64,000 bases of DNA, from assembly GCF_016648105.1 (NCBI RefSeq), contig NZ_JACVVE010000013.1, forward strand, positions 62,001-126,000. The letters run 5' to 3'. The notes beneath the pieces were generated by a model. That model was not told the DNA's origin and did no database searches. It saw only the letters and a program-made list of their open reading frames with translations. This DNA comes from Pseudomonas sp. S31. Its GTDB lineage: Bacteria > Pseudomonadota > Gammaproteobacteria > Pseudomonadales > Pseudomonadaceae. Shown piece after piece: positions 1 through 8,946 of the stretch. Made by a program: the position numbers and the translations under genes. Position 1 is the first letter of the stretch. Each line of letters starts with the position of its first letter.

Positions 1-1
1 G

Positions 2-1648
2 CAGATCAAGAGCCCTACCAACACCTTCAAGGGCTTCGCCCACATGACCTGCCGCGGCGTCTCGTACTATGACGAGAACAGCTACGTCAGCCGCGATGGC
101 AGCCCGGCACCGAAAGTCTCCGAAGCTGGCCAGGCGGTGGCCCTGGCCTGCCCGCGCCGCCTCTACCTGCCGACCGCCGACGCGCGCCTGATCGCCATCA
201 ACGCCGACAACGGCCGGGTCTGCGAAGGCTTCGCCAACCAAGGCACCATCGACCTCACCACCGGCATCGGCCCGTTCACCGCTGGCGGCTATTACTCCAC
301 CTCGCCGGCGGCGATCACCCGCGAACTGGTGATCATCGGCGGCCATGTCACGGATAACGAGTCGACCGACGAGCCGTCTGGCGTTATCCGCGCCTACGAC
401 GTGCACGACGGCCGCCTGGTCTGGAACTGGGACAGCAACAACCCCGACGACACCAAGCCCTTGGCCCCTGGCAAGACCTACAGCCGCAACTCGGCCAACA
501 TGTGGTCGCTGGCCAGCGTCGACGAGAAGCTTGGCCTCATCTACCTGCCCCTGGGCAACCAGACGCCCGACCAGTATGGCGCCAACCGCACCCCAGGCGC
601 CGAGAAGTACAGCGCCGGCGTGGTAGCCCTGGACCTGGCCAGCGGCAAGGTCCGCTGGAACTACCAGTTCACCCATCACGACCTGTGGGACATGGACGTC
701 GGCAGCCAGCCGACTCTGGTGCACCTGAAGACCGACGACGGCGTCAAGCCGGCGATCATCGTACCGACCAAGCAAGGCAGCCTGTACGTGCTCGACCGCC
801 GCGACGGCACGCCGATCGTGCCGATCCGCGAAATCCCGACGCCGCAGGGCGCCGTGCCCGGCGACCACACCGCGCCCACCCAGGCGCGGTCGGACCTCAA
901 CCTGCTGGGGCCGGAGCTCAGCGAACAAGCCATGTGGGGCGCTACGCCGTTCGACCAGATGCTGTGCCGTATCCAGTTCCGCGAGCTGCGCTACGAAGGC
1001 CAGTACACGCCGCCGTCCGAGCAGGGCAGCCTGATCTACCCAGGCAACGTCGGTGTGTTCAACTGGGGCAGCGTGTCGGTCGACCCCGTCCGCCAGTTGC
1101 TGTTCACCTCGCCCAACTACATGGCCTTCGTGTCGAAGATGGTGCCGCGCGAACAGGTCGCCGCCGGCAGCAAGCGCGAGAGCGAGACCAGCGGCGTGCA
1201 GCCCAACACCGGCGCGCCGTACGCGGTGATCATGCACCCGTTCATGTCGCCGTTGGGCGTGCCGTGCCAGGCACCGTCCTGGGGTTATGTGGCGGCCATC
1301 GACCTGTTCACCAACAAAGTGGTGTGGAAGCGCAAGAACGGCACCACCCGCGACAGCACCCCAGTGCCTATCGGCATGCCGGTCGGCGTACCGAGCATGG
1401 GTGGCTCGATCGTCACTGCAGGCGGCGTCGGCTTCCTCGCCGGCACCCTCGACCAGTACCTGCGCGCCTACGACACCAATGACGGCAAGGAGCTGTGGAA
1501 GGCCCGCCTGCCTGCCGGGGGTCAAGCCACGCCGATGACCTACACCGGCAAGGACGGCAAGCAATACGTGCTGATCGTCGCCGGCGGACACGGTTCGCTG
1601 GGTACGAAGATGGGCGATTACATCATCGCTTACAAATTGGCGGAATGA
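2..1648 (+). CDS. gcd: Membrane-bound PQQ-dependent glucose dehydrogenase, C-terminal part
   Basis: The gene begins before the window; 548 codons remain of a family that usually has about 800. The missing part would hold the N-terminal membrane segments. What is left is the periplasmic PQQ beta-propeller: HMTCRGVSYY at the start of the visible part, repeated blades such as GVVALDLASGKVRW and VAAIDLFTNKVVW, and the C-terminal blade ending GDYIIAYKLAE. The family oxidises glucose to gluconolactone in the periplasm and passes electrons to ubiquinone. The reading frame is open from base 2. A strong GC hairpin follows the stop. Identification is firm; only the N-terminus is unseen. Confidence 0.96.
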   Translation, partial: QIKSPTNTFKGFAHMTCRGVSYYDENSYVSRDGSPAPKVSEAGQAVALACPRRLYLPTADARLIAINADNGRVCEGFANQGTIDLTTGIGPFTAGGYYSTSPAAITRELVIIGGHVTDNESTDEPSGVIRAYDVHDGRLVWNWDSNNPDDTKPLAPGKTYSRNSANMWSLASVDEKLGLIYLPLGNQTPDQYGANRTPGAEKYSAGVVALDLASGKVRWNYQFTHHDLWDMDVGSQPTLVHLKTDDGVKPAIIVPTKQGSLYVLDRRDGTPIVPIREIPTPQGAVPGDHTAPTQARSDLNLLGPELSEQAMWGATPFDQMLCRIQFRELRYEGQYTPPSEQGSLIYPGNVGVFNWGSVSVDPVRQLLFTSPNYMAFVSKMVPREQVAAGSKRESETSGVQPNTGAPYAVIMHPFMSPLGVPCQAPSWGYVAAIDLFTNKVVWKRKNGTTRDSTPVPIGMPVGVPSMGGSIVTAGGVGFLAGTLDQYLRAYDTNDGKELWKARLPAGGQATPMTYTGKDGKQYVLIVAGGHGSLGTKMGDYIIAYKLAE

Positions 1649-1682
1649 GCATAGGGCTGCTTTGCAGCCCATCCGGCCGGTC

Positions 1683-1769
1683 CGGCGCCCCGGCGAGGCC
1701 GCTCCTACAGGGGAAATGCGACCTCCTGTAGGAGCGGCCTCGTGCCGCGAGGGGCCGCAAAGCGGCCCC
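1683..1769. repeat. REP-type palindromes and GC hairpin after gcd
   Basis: The gcd-lon gap holds CCGCTCCTACAG and, inverted, CTGTAGGAGCGG, the core of the P. putida REP family. It then holds a compact hairpin, GGGGCCGC-AAA-GCGGCCCC (1751-1769). The hairpin may end gcd transcripts, but no T-run follows. A TATAAT box at 1786-1791 lies just downstream and could be the -10 element for lon; no good -35 was seen. Confidence 0.7.
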
Positions 1770-1856
1770 GCCCATTCTTGCAGCTTATAATTCATAACTT
1801 GAAACCCACCACCGCCCGCCCCATCTAAGCACCATAGTCATTCACGCAGGTGCCCC

Positions 1857-4283
1857 ATGAGCGACCAGCAGGATTTCCCGGAACAACCCGACGAACACAG
1901 CGCAGTCGAACACCTCGATACCCAGGCCGAACGCGGCCCCGGCCACGCCCTCGCCCTGCCCGGCCAGCAGTTGCCGGACAAGGTCTACGTGATCCCGATC
2001 CACAACCGCCCCTTCTTCCCAGCCCAAGTGCTGCCGGTCATCGTCAACGAGGAGCCCTGGGCCGAGACCCTCGACCTGGTGGCCAAGACCCCGCACCACT
2101 CCTTGGCGCTGTTCTTCATGGACACCCCGCCAGAAGACCACCGGCATTTCGATACCGCGGCATTGCCCGAGTACGGCACGCTGGTCAAGGTACATCACGC
2201 CAGCCGCGAGAACGGCAAGTTACAGTTCGTCGCCCAAGGCCTGACCCGAGTGCGCATCCGCACCTGGCTCAAGCACCACCGCCCGCCCTACCTGGTCGAG
2301 GTCGAATACCCTCGCCAGCCGACCGAGCCCAACGACGAGGTCAAGGCCTACGGCATGGCCCTGATCAACGCGATCAAGGAGCTGCTGCCACTAAACCCGC
2401 TGTACAGCGAAGAACTGAAGAACTACCTCAACCGCTTCAGCCCCAACGACCCCTCGCCCCTCACCGACTTCGCCGCAGCGCTCACCTCGGCCACCGGCAA
2501 CCAACTGCAGGAGGTGCTCGACTGCGTGCCCATGCTCAAGCGCATGGAAAAGGTCCTGCCGATGCTGCGCAAAGAAGTCGAGGTCGCACGTCTACAGAAC
2601 GAGATCTCCGCTGAGGTCAACCGACAGATCGGCGAGCACCAGCGTGAGTTCTTCCTCAAAGAGCAGCTCAAGGTCATCCAGCAGGAGCTGGGGCTGACCA
2701 AGGACGACCGCAGCGCCGATCTAGAGCAGTTCGAACAGCGTCTGGCGAACAAGACCCTGCCCGAGCAGGCGAAGAAACGCATCGACGAAGAGATGGGCAA
2801 GCTGGCGATCCTGGAAACCGGCTCGCCCGAATACGCCGTCACCCGCAATTACCTGGACTGGGCCACCGCCCTGCCCTGGGGCGTGTACGGCAAGGACAAG
2901 CTCGACCTCAAGCACGCACGCAAAGTGCTCGACCAGCACCATGCAGGTCTCGACGACATCAAGGAACGCATCCTCGAATTCCTCGCCGTCGGCGCCTGGA
3001 AAGGCGAGATCAGCGGCTCGATCGTGCTGTTGGTCGGCCCGCCCGGCGTGGGCAAGACCAGCATCGGCAAGTCCATCGCCGAGTCCCTTGGCCGGCCGTT
3101 CTACCGTTTCAGCGTCGGCGGTATGCGCGACGAGGCGGAGATCAAGGGGCATCGTCGCACCTACATCGGCGCCCAGCCCGGCAAGCTGTTGCAGGCGCTG
3201 AAGGAGGTCGAGGTCATGAACCCGGTGATCATGCTCGACGAAATCGACAAGATGGGCCAGAGCTATCAGGGCGACCCCGCTTCAGCGCTGCTGGAAACGC
3301 TGGATCCGGAGCAGAACGTCGACTTCCTCGACCATTATCTGGACCTGCGCCTGGACCTGTCGAAAGTGCTGTTCGTCTGCACCGCCAATACCCTGGACTC
3401 GATCCCCGGCCCGTTGCTCGACCGCATGGAGGTGATCCGCCTGTCCGGTTACATCACCGAAGAAAAGCTGGCCATCGCCAAGCGTCACCTGTGGCCCAAG
3501 CAACTGGCCAAGGCCGGTGTCGCCAAGACCAGCCTGGGGATCAGCGACAGCGCCCTACGCACGGTGATCGAGGGCTATGCCCGCGAGGCCGGTGTGCGGC
3601 AATTGGAGAAGCAACTCGGCAAACTGGTGCGCAAGGCGGTGGTCAAACTGCTGGACGACCCCCAGGCCACGCTCAAGATCGGCCCGAAGGACCTGGAAGC
3701 TGCACTCGGCATGCCGGTGTTTCGCAGCGAGCAGGTACTGGCCGGCAAGGGTGTGATCACCGGCCTGGCCTGGACCAGCATGGGTGGTGCCACGCTGCCG
3801 ATCGAAGCTACCCGCATCCATACCCTGAACCGCGGCTTCAAGCTGACCGGCAAGTTGGGTGATGTGATGAAGGAGTCGGCCGAGATCGCCTACAGCTACA
3901 TCAGCGCCAATCTCAAGCAGTTTGGCGGCGACCCGGGTTTCTTCAACGAAGCCTTCATCCACTTGCACGTGCCCGAGGGCGCCACGCCGAAGGACGGCCC
4001 GAGCGCCGGGGTGACCATGGCCAGCGCACTGCTGTCCCTGGCACGCGACCAGGTGCCGAAAAAGGGCGTGGCCATGACCGGCGAGCTGACCCTCACCGGG
4101 CAGGTGCTGCCGATCGGTGGAGTGCGTGAGAAGGTGATCGCTGCCAGACGGCAGAAGATCTATGAACTGATCCTGCCTGAGGCCAACCGTGGCGACTTCG
4201 AAGAACTGCCAGACTACCTGCGTGACGGGTTGACGGTGCATTTCGCCAAGCGCTTCGCCGACGTGGCGAAGGTGCTGTTCTAA
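1857..4283 (+). CDS. lon: ATP-dependent Lon protease (second Lon type)
   Basis: An 808-residue cytoplasmic AAA+ serine protease. It has an N-terminal Lon substrate-binding domain (about 43-235, starting VIPIHNRPFFPAQ), Walker A GPPGVGKTS (about 394-402), Walker B VIMLDEIDKM (about 456-465), and a C-terminal protease domain with Ser716 in PKDGPSAGVT and Lys759 in GGVREKVIAARR. The Ser-Lys spacing of 43 equals that of E. coli Lon. The start has a weak Shine-Dalgarno (CAGGTG). The gene stands alone beside gcd and not in a clpP-clpX-lon cluster, so it is probably the additional Lon that pseudomonads carry. All catalytic residues are present. Confidence 0.95.
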   Translation: MSDQQDFPEQPDEHSAVEHLDTQAERGPGHALALPGQQLPDKVYVIPIHNRPFFPAQVLPVIVNEEPWAETLDLVAKTPHHSLALFFMDTPPEDHRHFDTAALPEYGTLVKVHHASRENGKLQFVAQGLTRVRIRTWLKHHRPPYLVEVEYPRQPTEPNDEVKAYGMALINAIKELLPLNPLYSEELKNYLNRFSPNDPSPLTDFAAALTSATGNQLQEVLDCVPMLKRMEKVLPMLRKEVEVARLQNEISAEVNRQIGEHQREFFLKEQLKVIQQELGLTKDDRSADLEQFEQRLANKTLPEQAKKRIDEEMGKLAILETGSPEYAVTRNYLDWATALPWGVYGKDKLDLKHARKVLDQHHAGLDDIKERILEFLAVGAWKGEISGSIVLLVGPPGVGKTSIGKSIAESLGRPFYRFSVGGMRDEAEIKGHRRTYIGAQPGKLLQALKEVEVMNPVIMLDEIDKMGQSYQGDPASALLETLDPEQNVDFLDHYLDLRLDLSKVLFVCTANTLDSIPGPLLDRMEVIRLSGYITEEKLAIAKRHLWPKQLAKAGVAKTSLGISDSALRTVIEGYAREAGVRQLEKQLGKLVRKAVVKLLDDPQATLKIGPKDLEAALGMPVFRSEQVLAGKGVITGLAWTSMGGATLPIEATRIHTLNRGFKLTGKLGDVMKESAEIAYSYISANLKQFGGDPGFFNEAFIHLHVPEGATPKDGPSAGVTMASALLSLARDQVPKKGVAMTGELTLTGQVLPIGGVREKVIAARRQKIYELILPEANRGDFEELPDYLRDGLTVHFAKRFADVAKVLF

Positions 4284-4294
4284 GCCGACGACAG

Positions 4295-4361
4295 CAAGCC
4301 GGCGCCTACAGGCACCGCGCCCCCACCTTGGGGTTGGCGAAGGACTGTAGGCGCCGGCTTG
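4295..4361. repeat. Inverted repeat pair after lon
   Basis: CAAGCCGGCGCCTACA (4295-4310) is matched by its exact reverse complement at 4346-4361, giving a 16-bp stem over a 35-nt loop. It resembles the REP family in layout and lies between lon and the next gene on the same strand. It may act as a transcript 3' end stabiliser or weak terminator. Confidence 0.7.
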
Positions 4362-4442
4362 CCAGCATTCAGGCCTGGTGCGAGCACACACAAACCCGCT
4401 TCATCGGTTATCCTCAGGCCATCGTTCGTCTTCGGAGCCGCC

Positions 4443-4838
4443 ATGTCCGCCCCTCGCCTGCTCGTTCCCCTGGGCCTTGCCTTGCTGGCCGCCTGCGCCC
4501 AACAACCGCAGAACACACCCGCCGAACTGGACGCCGACAGCGAATGCCCCAAGCGCCTGCTGGTCGGCCAGACCCTCAACCTGAGCTTGCCCAGCAACCC
4601 CACCACCGGCTATCGCTGGCGGGTGCAGGATGCTGCGCCTGGCGTGCTGCGCAGCCTTGGCCCGGAGGTCTACGCCGCCCCCGAGGAAAGCGGCCTGGTC
4701 GGTACCGCCGGGGAATCCACCTGGCGCTTCCAGGCCCAGACCCCTGGCGACGGCCACCTGGTGCTGGTCTACCAGCAGCCGTGGGCCCCGGAAGTGCAAC
4801 CGGTACAGACTTTCGATTGCGAAGTCCGGGTCCGCTGA
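4443..4838 (+). CDS. Chagasin-type (I42) protease inhibitor lipoprotein
   Basis: A 131-residue lipoprotein. The start at MSAPRLL was chosen because a signal peptide with lipobox LLAAC follows at once; upstream in-frame starts give an implausible leader. The mature part shows the chagasin loop motif NPTTGYRW, then GLVGTAGESTWRF, then VLVYQQPWAPE, which correspond to the NPTTG, GxGG-like and R/QPW loops of I42 cysteine-peptidase inhibitors. The middle loop is GTAG rather than the classic GxGG. The protein is probably anchored in the periplasm. The family assignment rests on motifs; the target protease is unknown. Confidence 0.82.
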   Translation: MSAPRLLVPLGLALLAACAQQPQNTPAELDADSECPKRLLVGQTLNLSLPSNPTTGYRWRVQDAAPGVLRSLGPEVYAAPEESGLVGTAGESTWRFQAQTPGDGHLVLVYQQPWAPEVQPVQTFDCEVRVR

Positions 4839-4845
4839 GCGCGAT

Positions 4846-5766
4846 TCAAGCCGCTTCGAAACGCCGGCGCACGGCAACCAGGTAATCCCGGGCGTTCTCC
4901 AGCGCAGCCTGAAGGGCACGCTGTTCGGTGGCTGCCTGGGTCTTGGCCGAGACCGCCTGCCAATGCACGACGAACTTGTTCGCCTGCGCCAACCAAGGCT
5001 CGCGCTGGGCCAGCAGCTCATCGACACCGGCAAACTGCCCGCTTTTCGCCAACGCCGCTTCCAGCTGCCGTTGGAGCTCCAGCAATGTGAGCTTTTGCTG
5101 GTCCAGCCGCTCGGCAAGTCGCCCCCTGGCCGCGTTCACATCAACGTATCTGCGCCCCTGCTCGAACAGGTCGAGGTTCTTGTTGAGCTTCACCAAGGCT
5201 GCCTTGACCAATTCCGGGGTGACGGTGCGGTCCCTGAGCACAGACAACAGGGCATCGATCTCGCTCTCCGACGGAATGAGATTACGCAGTGCCTGTTGCA
5301 CCGTGGGGTGGTCCAGCGTCTTGAGCGACTCGTCGATTTCAGCCAGTCGTAGCGCTTGCGCTGCGATCAGTTGCTCCAGTTGCGCTACGGCGGCACGGTT
5401 TTTCACGATACGCTGGTCGTTTTCTTCCCTGAGCGAAGTGGTGGATGGCGCACGATAACGGCTGACACGCTCGACCGCGCCGATGATCTGTGCCATCTCA
5501 TCGTGCAGATATTGACGCGAGCGAAGCAGGTCCGCCTCGGTCATGGTCAACGACGCCTCGAGGTCGAGGTTCAACTCCACCAGGCAGCTGACCACGTTTT
5601 CTCGAAAGATATCGTTCCCGGCTTGCACCAGGCTTTTCAAATCCCTCAATTGCTCGCGAAGAGCGGGAATCATGCCGGCCGTCTTGCTGTGATAGAGTTC
5701 GTTCAGCAGGTTTTCGATCGACAGCATTGCCGTCACATCCGGTAAGTCGTCTGGTTTGATGCCCAT
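4846..5766 (-). CDS. Putative binary alpha-pore-forming toxin subunit B (XaxB/YaxB-like)
   Basis: 306 residues, almost wholly helical in appearance, with long heptad-like stretches (REENDQRIVKNRAAVAQLEQL, in part) and no signal peptide or obvious membrane span. It starts 17 nt after the stop of the upstream XaxA-like gene, with AAGGAG as ribosome-binding site, so the two are surely one operon. In XaxAB/YaxAB toxins the B subunit is a soluble, mostly helical partner of about 300-350 residues encoded just after A; size, order and character all fit. On its own the sequence would only be called a coiled-coil protein, so the assignment leans on context. Its 3' end lies 7 nt from the convergent chagasin-like gene. 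Confidence 0.6.
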   Translation of the reverse strand: MGIKPDDLPDVTAMLSIENLLNELYHSKTAGMIPALREQLRDLKSLVQAGNDIFRENVVSCLVELNLDLEASLTMTEADLLRSRQYLHDEMAQIIGAVERVSRYRAPSTTSLREENDQRIVKNRAAVAQLEQLIAAQALRLAEIDESLKTLDHPTVQQALRNLIPSESEIDALLSVLRDRTVTPELVKAALVKLNKNLDLFEQGRRYVDVNAARGRLAERLDQQKLTLLELQRQLEAALAKSGQFAGVDELLAQREPWLAQANKFVVHWQAVSAKTQAATEQRALQAALENARDYLVAVRRRFEAA

Positions 5767-5783
5767 GACAATGACACTCCTTT

Positions 5784-6965
5784 TTAGATTTTCACGGTTT
5801 CATTGAAGAGCCTGGAGAGGTGCTTCGATATATCCTTGATCTTTTCCCATGGACTGATGACCCGCTCGAAAGAAACTACGAACCGCAGAACTTCCTGCTG
5901 GGTTGAAACATTGTTAGCCCTGCGCAGGGAATGATCGACGTAGGCCTCCAGCAAGATCCAGATATCTTCCAGGTTCTTGGCCGCCACGCCGACATCGACC
6001 AGACGGAATTGTATGTCGGCAATATGTTCACCAATGGCTTCGAACCCACCGACGTCTCCTGTAAGATCCTTGATATCAAGGTCCAGTCTCGCGCGTTGTT
6101 CGATCAATGCGTTTTTTTCACTTCTCACCGTCTCGGCCTGGGAGCCATACACCCCGCCGGTGATGAGCAGCCCGATTGGACCAAAAGCCAGCCCAGTAAA
6201 GGAATAGCCGACCAGCTTGTTGTATTGATCGAGCTTCTGCTGAATTTTCTTATCCAATTCAGCGACTGCTCGCTGCAAGGACAGCAATTTTTCGGGTATG
6301 GACTGAGCCTGAACCTGCAAAGACAGGGCATTGGCCATGGGCTTGAGGTTTTCACTGATGTCATCACCAAAGCGGTCGACCAGTTCCCTGACCTGCTGGG
6401 TACCACGGCGTTTTCCGTTGATGTCCTCGCGAATGACGGCGAGTTGGCTGTCTACCTTCTCCCGGAAGGTCTTGGCCTCTTCGGTCGTCAACGTGGAGTC
6501 GGCGAGTTCTTTGCTGACGACCTGCGAATCCCAGGAAGGCATCGACTTGAGTTCCGATACCAACTCAGCCCCCTCCAGTGTCAGCGTCTCGGCAAACACC
6601 TGCAAGTCTGAACCTAACTTCTTACAGGCATCTTCGATAGCATCCCAGGAGTTGACATGCGTGCGCAGGTTATCGAACAGCACATTGACGTCAGCGGTCT
6701 GTATACCCAATACCCCAAAGGCGAGATTGGCGTCTACTTCCTGACGGAGTGGCAACTGCCGAACGGCCCGCTCATAACGTTTGATCGTCTGCAGGTTGTC
6801 GGCACTGAATATAAACGCAGGGTCATCTTTTTTATGGTCGAAGATCTGAGCCGGCACCAACACGGCGCGTTGCTCCTCATCCAACTCTTCAAAAGTATAG
6901 GACTGCTGCGAGGGTTTATCAGCCGGCGGGAACAAGGCTAAATATTCTTTACTTTCACTTACCAT
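5784..6965 (-). CDS. Putative binary alpha-pore-forming toxin subunit A (XaxA/YaxA-like)
   Basis: 393 residues from the ATG at 6965, which has a GGAGG ribosome-binding site 6 nt upstream; a GTG 24 nt further out is less likely. The protein is helical with one hydrophobic hairpin at about 252-274 (VGYSFTGLAFGPIGLLITGG) followed by VYGSQAETVRSEKNALI. This is the layout of alpha-xenorhabdolysin A subunits: long helical bundle, central hydrophobic 'foot', no signal peptide. These proteins join subunit B to form pores in animal cell membranes (known for Xenorhabdus, Yersinia, Photorhabdus). Base composition is lower than in neighbours: the line at 5881-5940 has 32 of 60 G+C by hand count, against 44 of 60 at 8041-8100. 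This hints at acquisition. Confidence 0.7.
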   Translation of the reverse strand: MVSESKEYLALFPPADKPSQQSYTFEELDEEQRAVLVPAQIFDHKKDDPAFIFSADNLQTIKRYERAVRQLPLRQEVDANLAFGVLGIQTADVNVLFDNLRTHVNSWDAIEDACKKLGSDLQVFAETLTLEGAELVSELKSMPSWDSQVVSKELADSTLTTEEAKTFREKVDSQLAVIREDINGKRRGTQQVRELVDRFGDDISENLKPMANALSLQVQAQSIPEKLLSLQRAVAELDKKIQQKLDQYNKLVGYSFTGLAFGPIGLLITGGVYGSQAETVRSEKNALIEQRARLDLDIKDLTGDVGGFEAIGEHIADIQFRLVDVGVAAKNLEDIWILLEAYVDHSLRRANNVSTQQEVLRFVVSFERVISPWEKIKDISKHLSRLFNETVKI

Positions 6966-7194
6966 GCAAGGCCTCCAATGAGTCGACACTGAACTACGTG
7001 AAGCACTCTAGGCTTGTCTGCGCGAATCCGAAGTCGGGGTAGTTACGGTACGCATGAAGAAAAATCACCTGCTCATGCCGGAGATTTGATTGAAGGAAGC
7101 ATTTCCGTACGCCATTGCGGCACTGGTCCGATGGTTAGGCAGCACCGGCCGGTTTTGGCTAGAATAGCGCCCCGTTTCCCTGCACGAGTTCACC

Positions 7195-7938
7195 GTGAGC
7201 AAGCAACCCGACCGGCTTTTCGCCCAGCCCCTGGAACAGGTGCCCGACTTCGTCTTCAACGAGGACGTGGTGCGCGTGTTTCCGGACATGATCAAGCGCT
7301 CGGTGCCCGGTTACCCGACCATCGTGGAAAACCTCGGCGTGCTCGCCGCGCGCTTCGCCCAGCCGCACACCGCCCTGTACGACCTCGGCGCCTCGCTCGG
7401 CGCGGTCACCCAAGCACTGCGCCGCCACGTGCGCAACGAAGGCTGTGAGGTGATCGCGGTGGACAACTCGGCTGCCATGGTCGAGCGCTGCCGCCAATAC
7501 CTGGCCGCCCAGGACTCGATGTTCCAAGAACTGTTGCCGGTGCAAGTGCTGGAGGCAGATATCCTCGCCCTGGCGCTGCAACCGGCCTCGGTGGTGGCGA
7601 TGAATTTCACCCTGCAGTTCATCGCCCCCGAGCAACGCCTGGCGCTGCTCGGCCGCATTCGGCAGGCCTTGCTCCCCGGCGGCGCGCTGATCCTCTCCGA
7701 AAAACTGCACTTCGCCGACCACGAAGAGCAGACCCTGCTCAACGAGCTGCACTTGGACTTCAAGCGGGCCAATGGCTACAGCGAACTGGAAATCGCCCAG
7801 AAGCGCAGCGCCATCGAGAACGTCATGAAGCCCGATACTCTGGAAACCCACAAGGAGCGTCTGCGTGCAGCCGGCTTCAGCAAAGTGGTGCCATGGTTCC
7901 AATGCCTCAACTTCGCCTCACTGATAGCCCTGCCATGA
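7195..7938 (+). CDS. cmoA: Carboxy-S-adenosyl-L-methionine synthase
   Basis: 247 residues from a GTG start, the same length as E. coli CmoA. It has a Rossmann-type SAM site DLGASLG at about 63-69 and [12 protein letters not shown] downstream. The enzyme converts SAM and prephenate to carboxy-SAM, the donor used by CmoB for 5-oxyacetyl-uridine at the tRNA wobble position. The last bases overlap the cmoB start (ATGA), a translationally coupled pair. The upstream gap of 229 nt separates it from the divergent toxin genes. Confidence 0.95.
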   Translation: MSKQPDRLFAQPLEQVPDFVFNEDVVRVFPDMIKRSVPGYPTIVENLGVLAARFAQPHTALYDLGASLGAVTQALRRHVRNEGCEVIAVDNSAAMVERCRQYLAAQDSMFQELLPVQVLEADILALALQPASVVAMNFTLQFIAPEQRLALLGRIRQALLPGGALILSEKLHFADHEEQTLLNELHLDFKRANGYSELEIAQKRSAIENVMKPDTLETHKERLRAAGFSKVVPWFQCLNFASLIALP

Positions 7939-8891
7939 TCGATCTGTCCCCCCTCGTCCGCCGTCTGGCGGGTACGCCCCTGGCTTCCTGGTCGCAAGGC
8001 CTGCAAGTCCAGCTCGAAACCAAGCTGAAAAAAGGCCACGGCGACCTCGATCGCTGGCGTGGCGCCCTCGAAGCCCTGCCCCGCCTGCAACCGAGCGACA
8101 TCGACCTGGTCGACGGCCTGCGTCTGGACTGCGCCTGCGATGACGCCACCCGCGCGCAAATGCGCCAAGCGCTGATGGGCTTGTCGCCCTGGCGCAAGGG
8201 CCCGTTCGACTTGTTTGGCGTGCACGTCGACACCGAATGGCGCTCGGACTGGAAATGGTCGCGGATCAGCCCGCACCTGGACCTCAAGGGCAAACGCGTG
8301 CTCGATGTAGGCTGTGGCAATGGCTATTACCAGTGGCGCATGCTCGGCGCGGGTGCCGACATGGTCATCGGCGTCGACCCCAACTGGCTGTTCTTCTGTC
8401 AGTTCCAGGCGGTGCAGCACTATTTACCCGAGCTGCCAGCCTGGCACCTGCCCTTCGCCCTGGAGGAGCTGCCAGCCAACCTCGAAGGTTTCGACACGGT
8501 ATTCTCGATGGGGGTGTTCTACCATCGCCGCTCACCGATTGAGCACCTGCTGGCGCTGAAGGACTGCCTGGTCAAGGGCGGGGAACTGGTGCTGGAAACC
8601 CTGGTGATCGAGGGTGACGAACAGCAAGTACTGGTGCCCGAAGACCGTTACGCGCAGATGCGCAACGTCTGGTACCTGCCGTCCGTTCCGGCGCTGGAAC
8701 GCTGGTTGCGCCGCGCTGGCTTCAGCGACGTGCGTTGCGTCGACGTCAGCGTGACCAGTGTCGAGGAACAGCGCAGCACCGAATGGATGCGCTACCAGTC
8801 GCTGGGCGACTTCCTCGACCCCGACGACCACAGCAAGACCGTCGAAGGCCTGCCGGCACCGCGTCGCGCCACCCTGCTGGCGCGCAAGTAA
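7935..8891 (+). CDS. cmoB: tRNA U34 carboxymethyltransferase
   Basis: 318 residues. The start was set at [10 protein letters not shown], whose ATG overlaps the cmoA stop; E. coli CmoB is 323 residues. It has a SAM-binding motif [15 protein letters not shown] at about 122-136 and the conserved [12 protein letters not shown]. It transfers a carboxymethyl group from carboxy-SAM to 5-hydroxyuridine 34 in tRNAs. It forms a functional unit with cmoA. A short REP-like palindrome follows it. Confidence 0.95.
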   Translation: MIDLSPLVRRLAGTPLASWSQGLQVQLETKLKKGHGDLDRWRGALEALPRLQPSDIDLVDGLRLDCACDDATRAQMRQALMGLSPWRKGPFDLFGVHVDTEWRSDWKWSRISPHLDLKGKRVLDVGCGNGYYQWRMLGAGADMVIGVDPNWLFFCQFQAVQHYLPELPAWHLPFALEELPANLEGFDTVFSMGVFYHRRSPIEHLLALKDCLVKGGELVLETLVIEGDEQQVLVPEDRYAQMRNVWYLPSVPALERWLRRAGFSDVRCVDVSVTSVEEQRSTEWMRYQSLGDFLDPDDHSKTVEGLPAPRRATLLARK

Positions 8892-8900
8892 GACTCTGTG

Positions 8901-8932
8901 TGTAGGAGCGGCCTTGCCGGGGCGCTCCTACA
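8901..8932. repeat. REP-like palindrome between convergent cmoB and pdxJ
   Basis: TGTAGGAGCG and its exact complement CGCTCCTACA enclose a 12-nt loop. The position between two convergent genes suits a bidirectional transcript end. No T-run is present. Confidence 0.7.
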
Positions 8933-8946
8933 GATGGTGATACGCC

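Noticed and set aside
4846..6965. XaxAB-like pair considered as an SMC-like or phage tail protein pair
   Set aside because: No ATPase motifs and no phage genes nearby; the hydrophobic hairpin and two-gene order fit a binary alpha-pore-forming toxin better.
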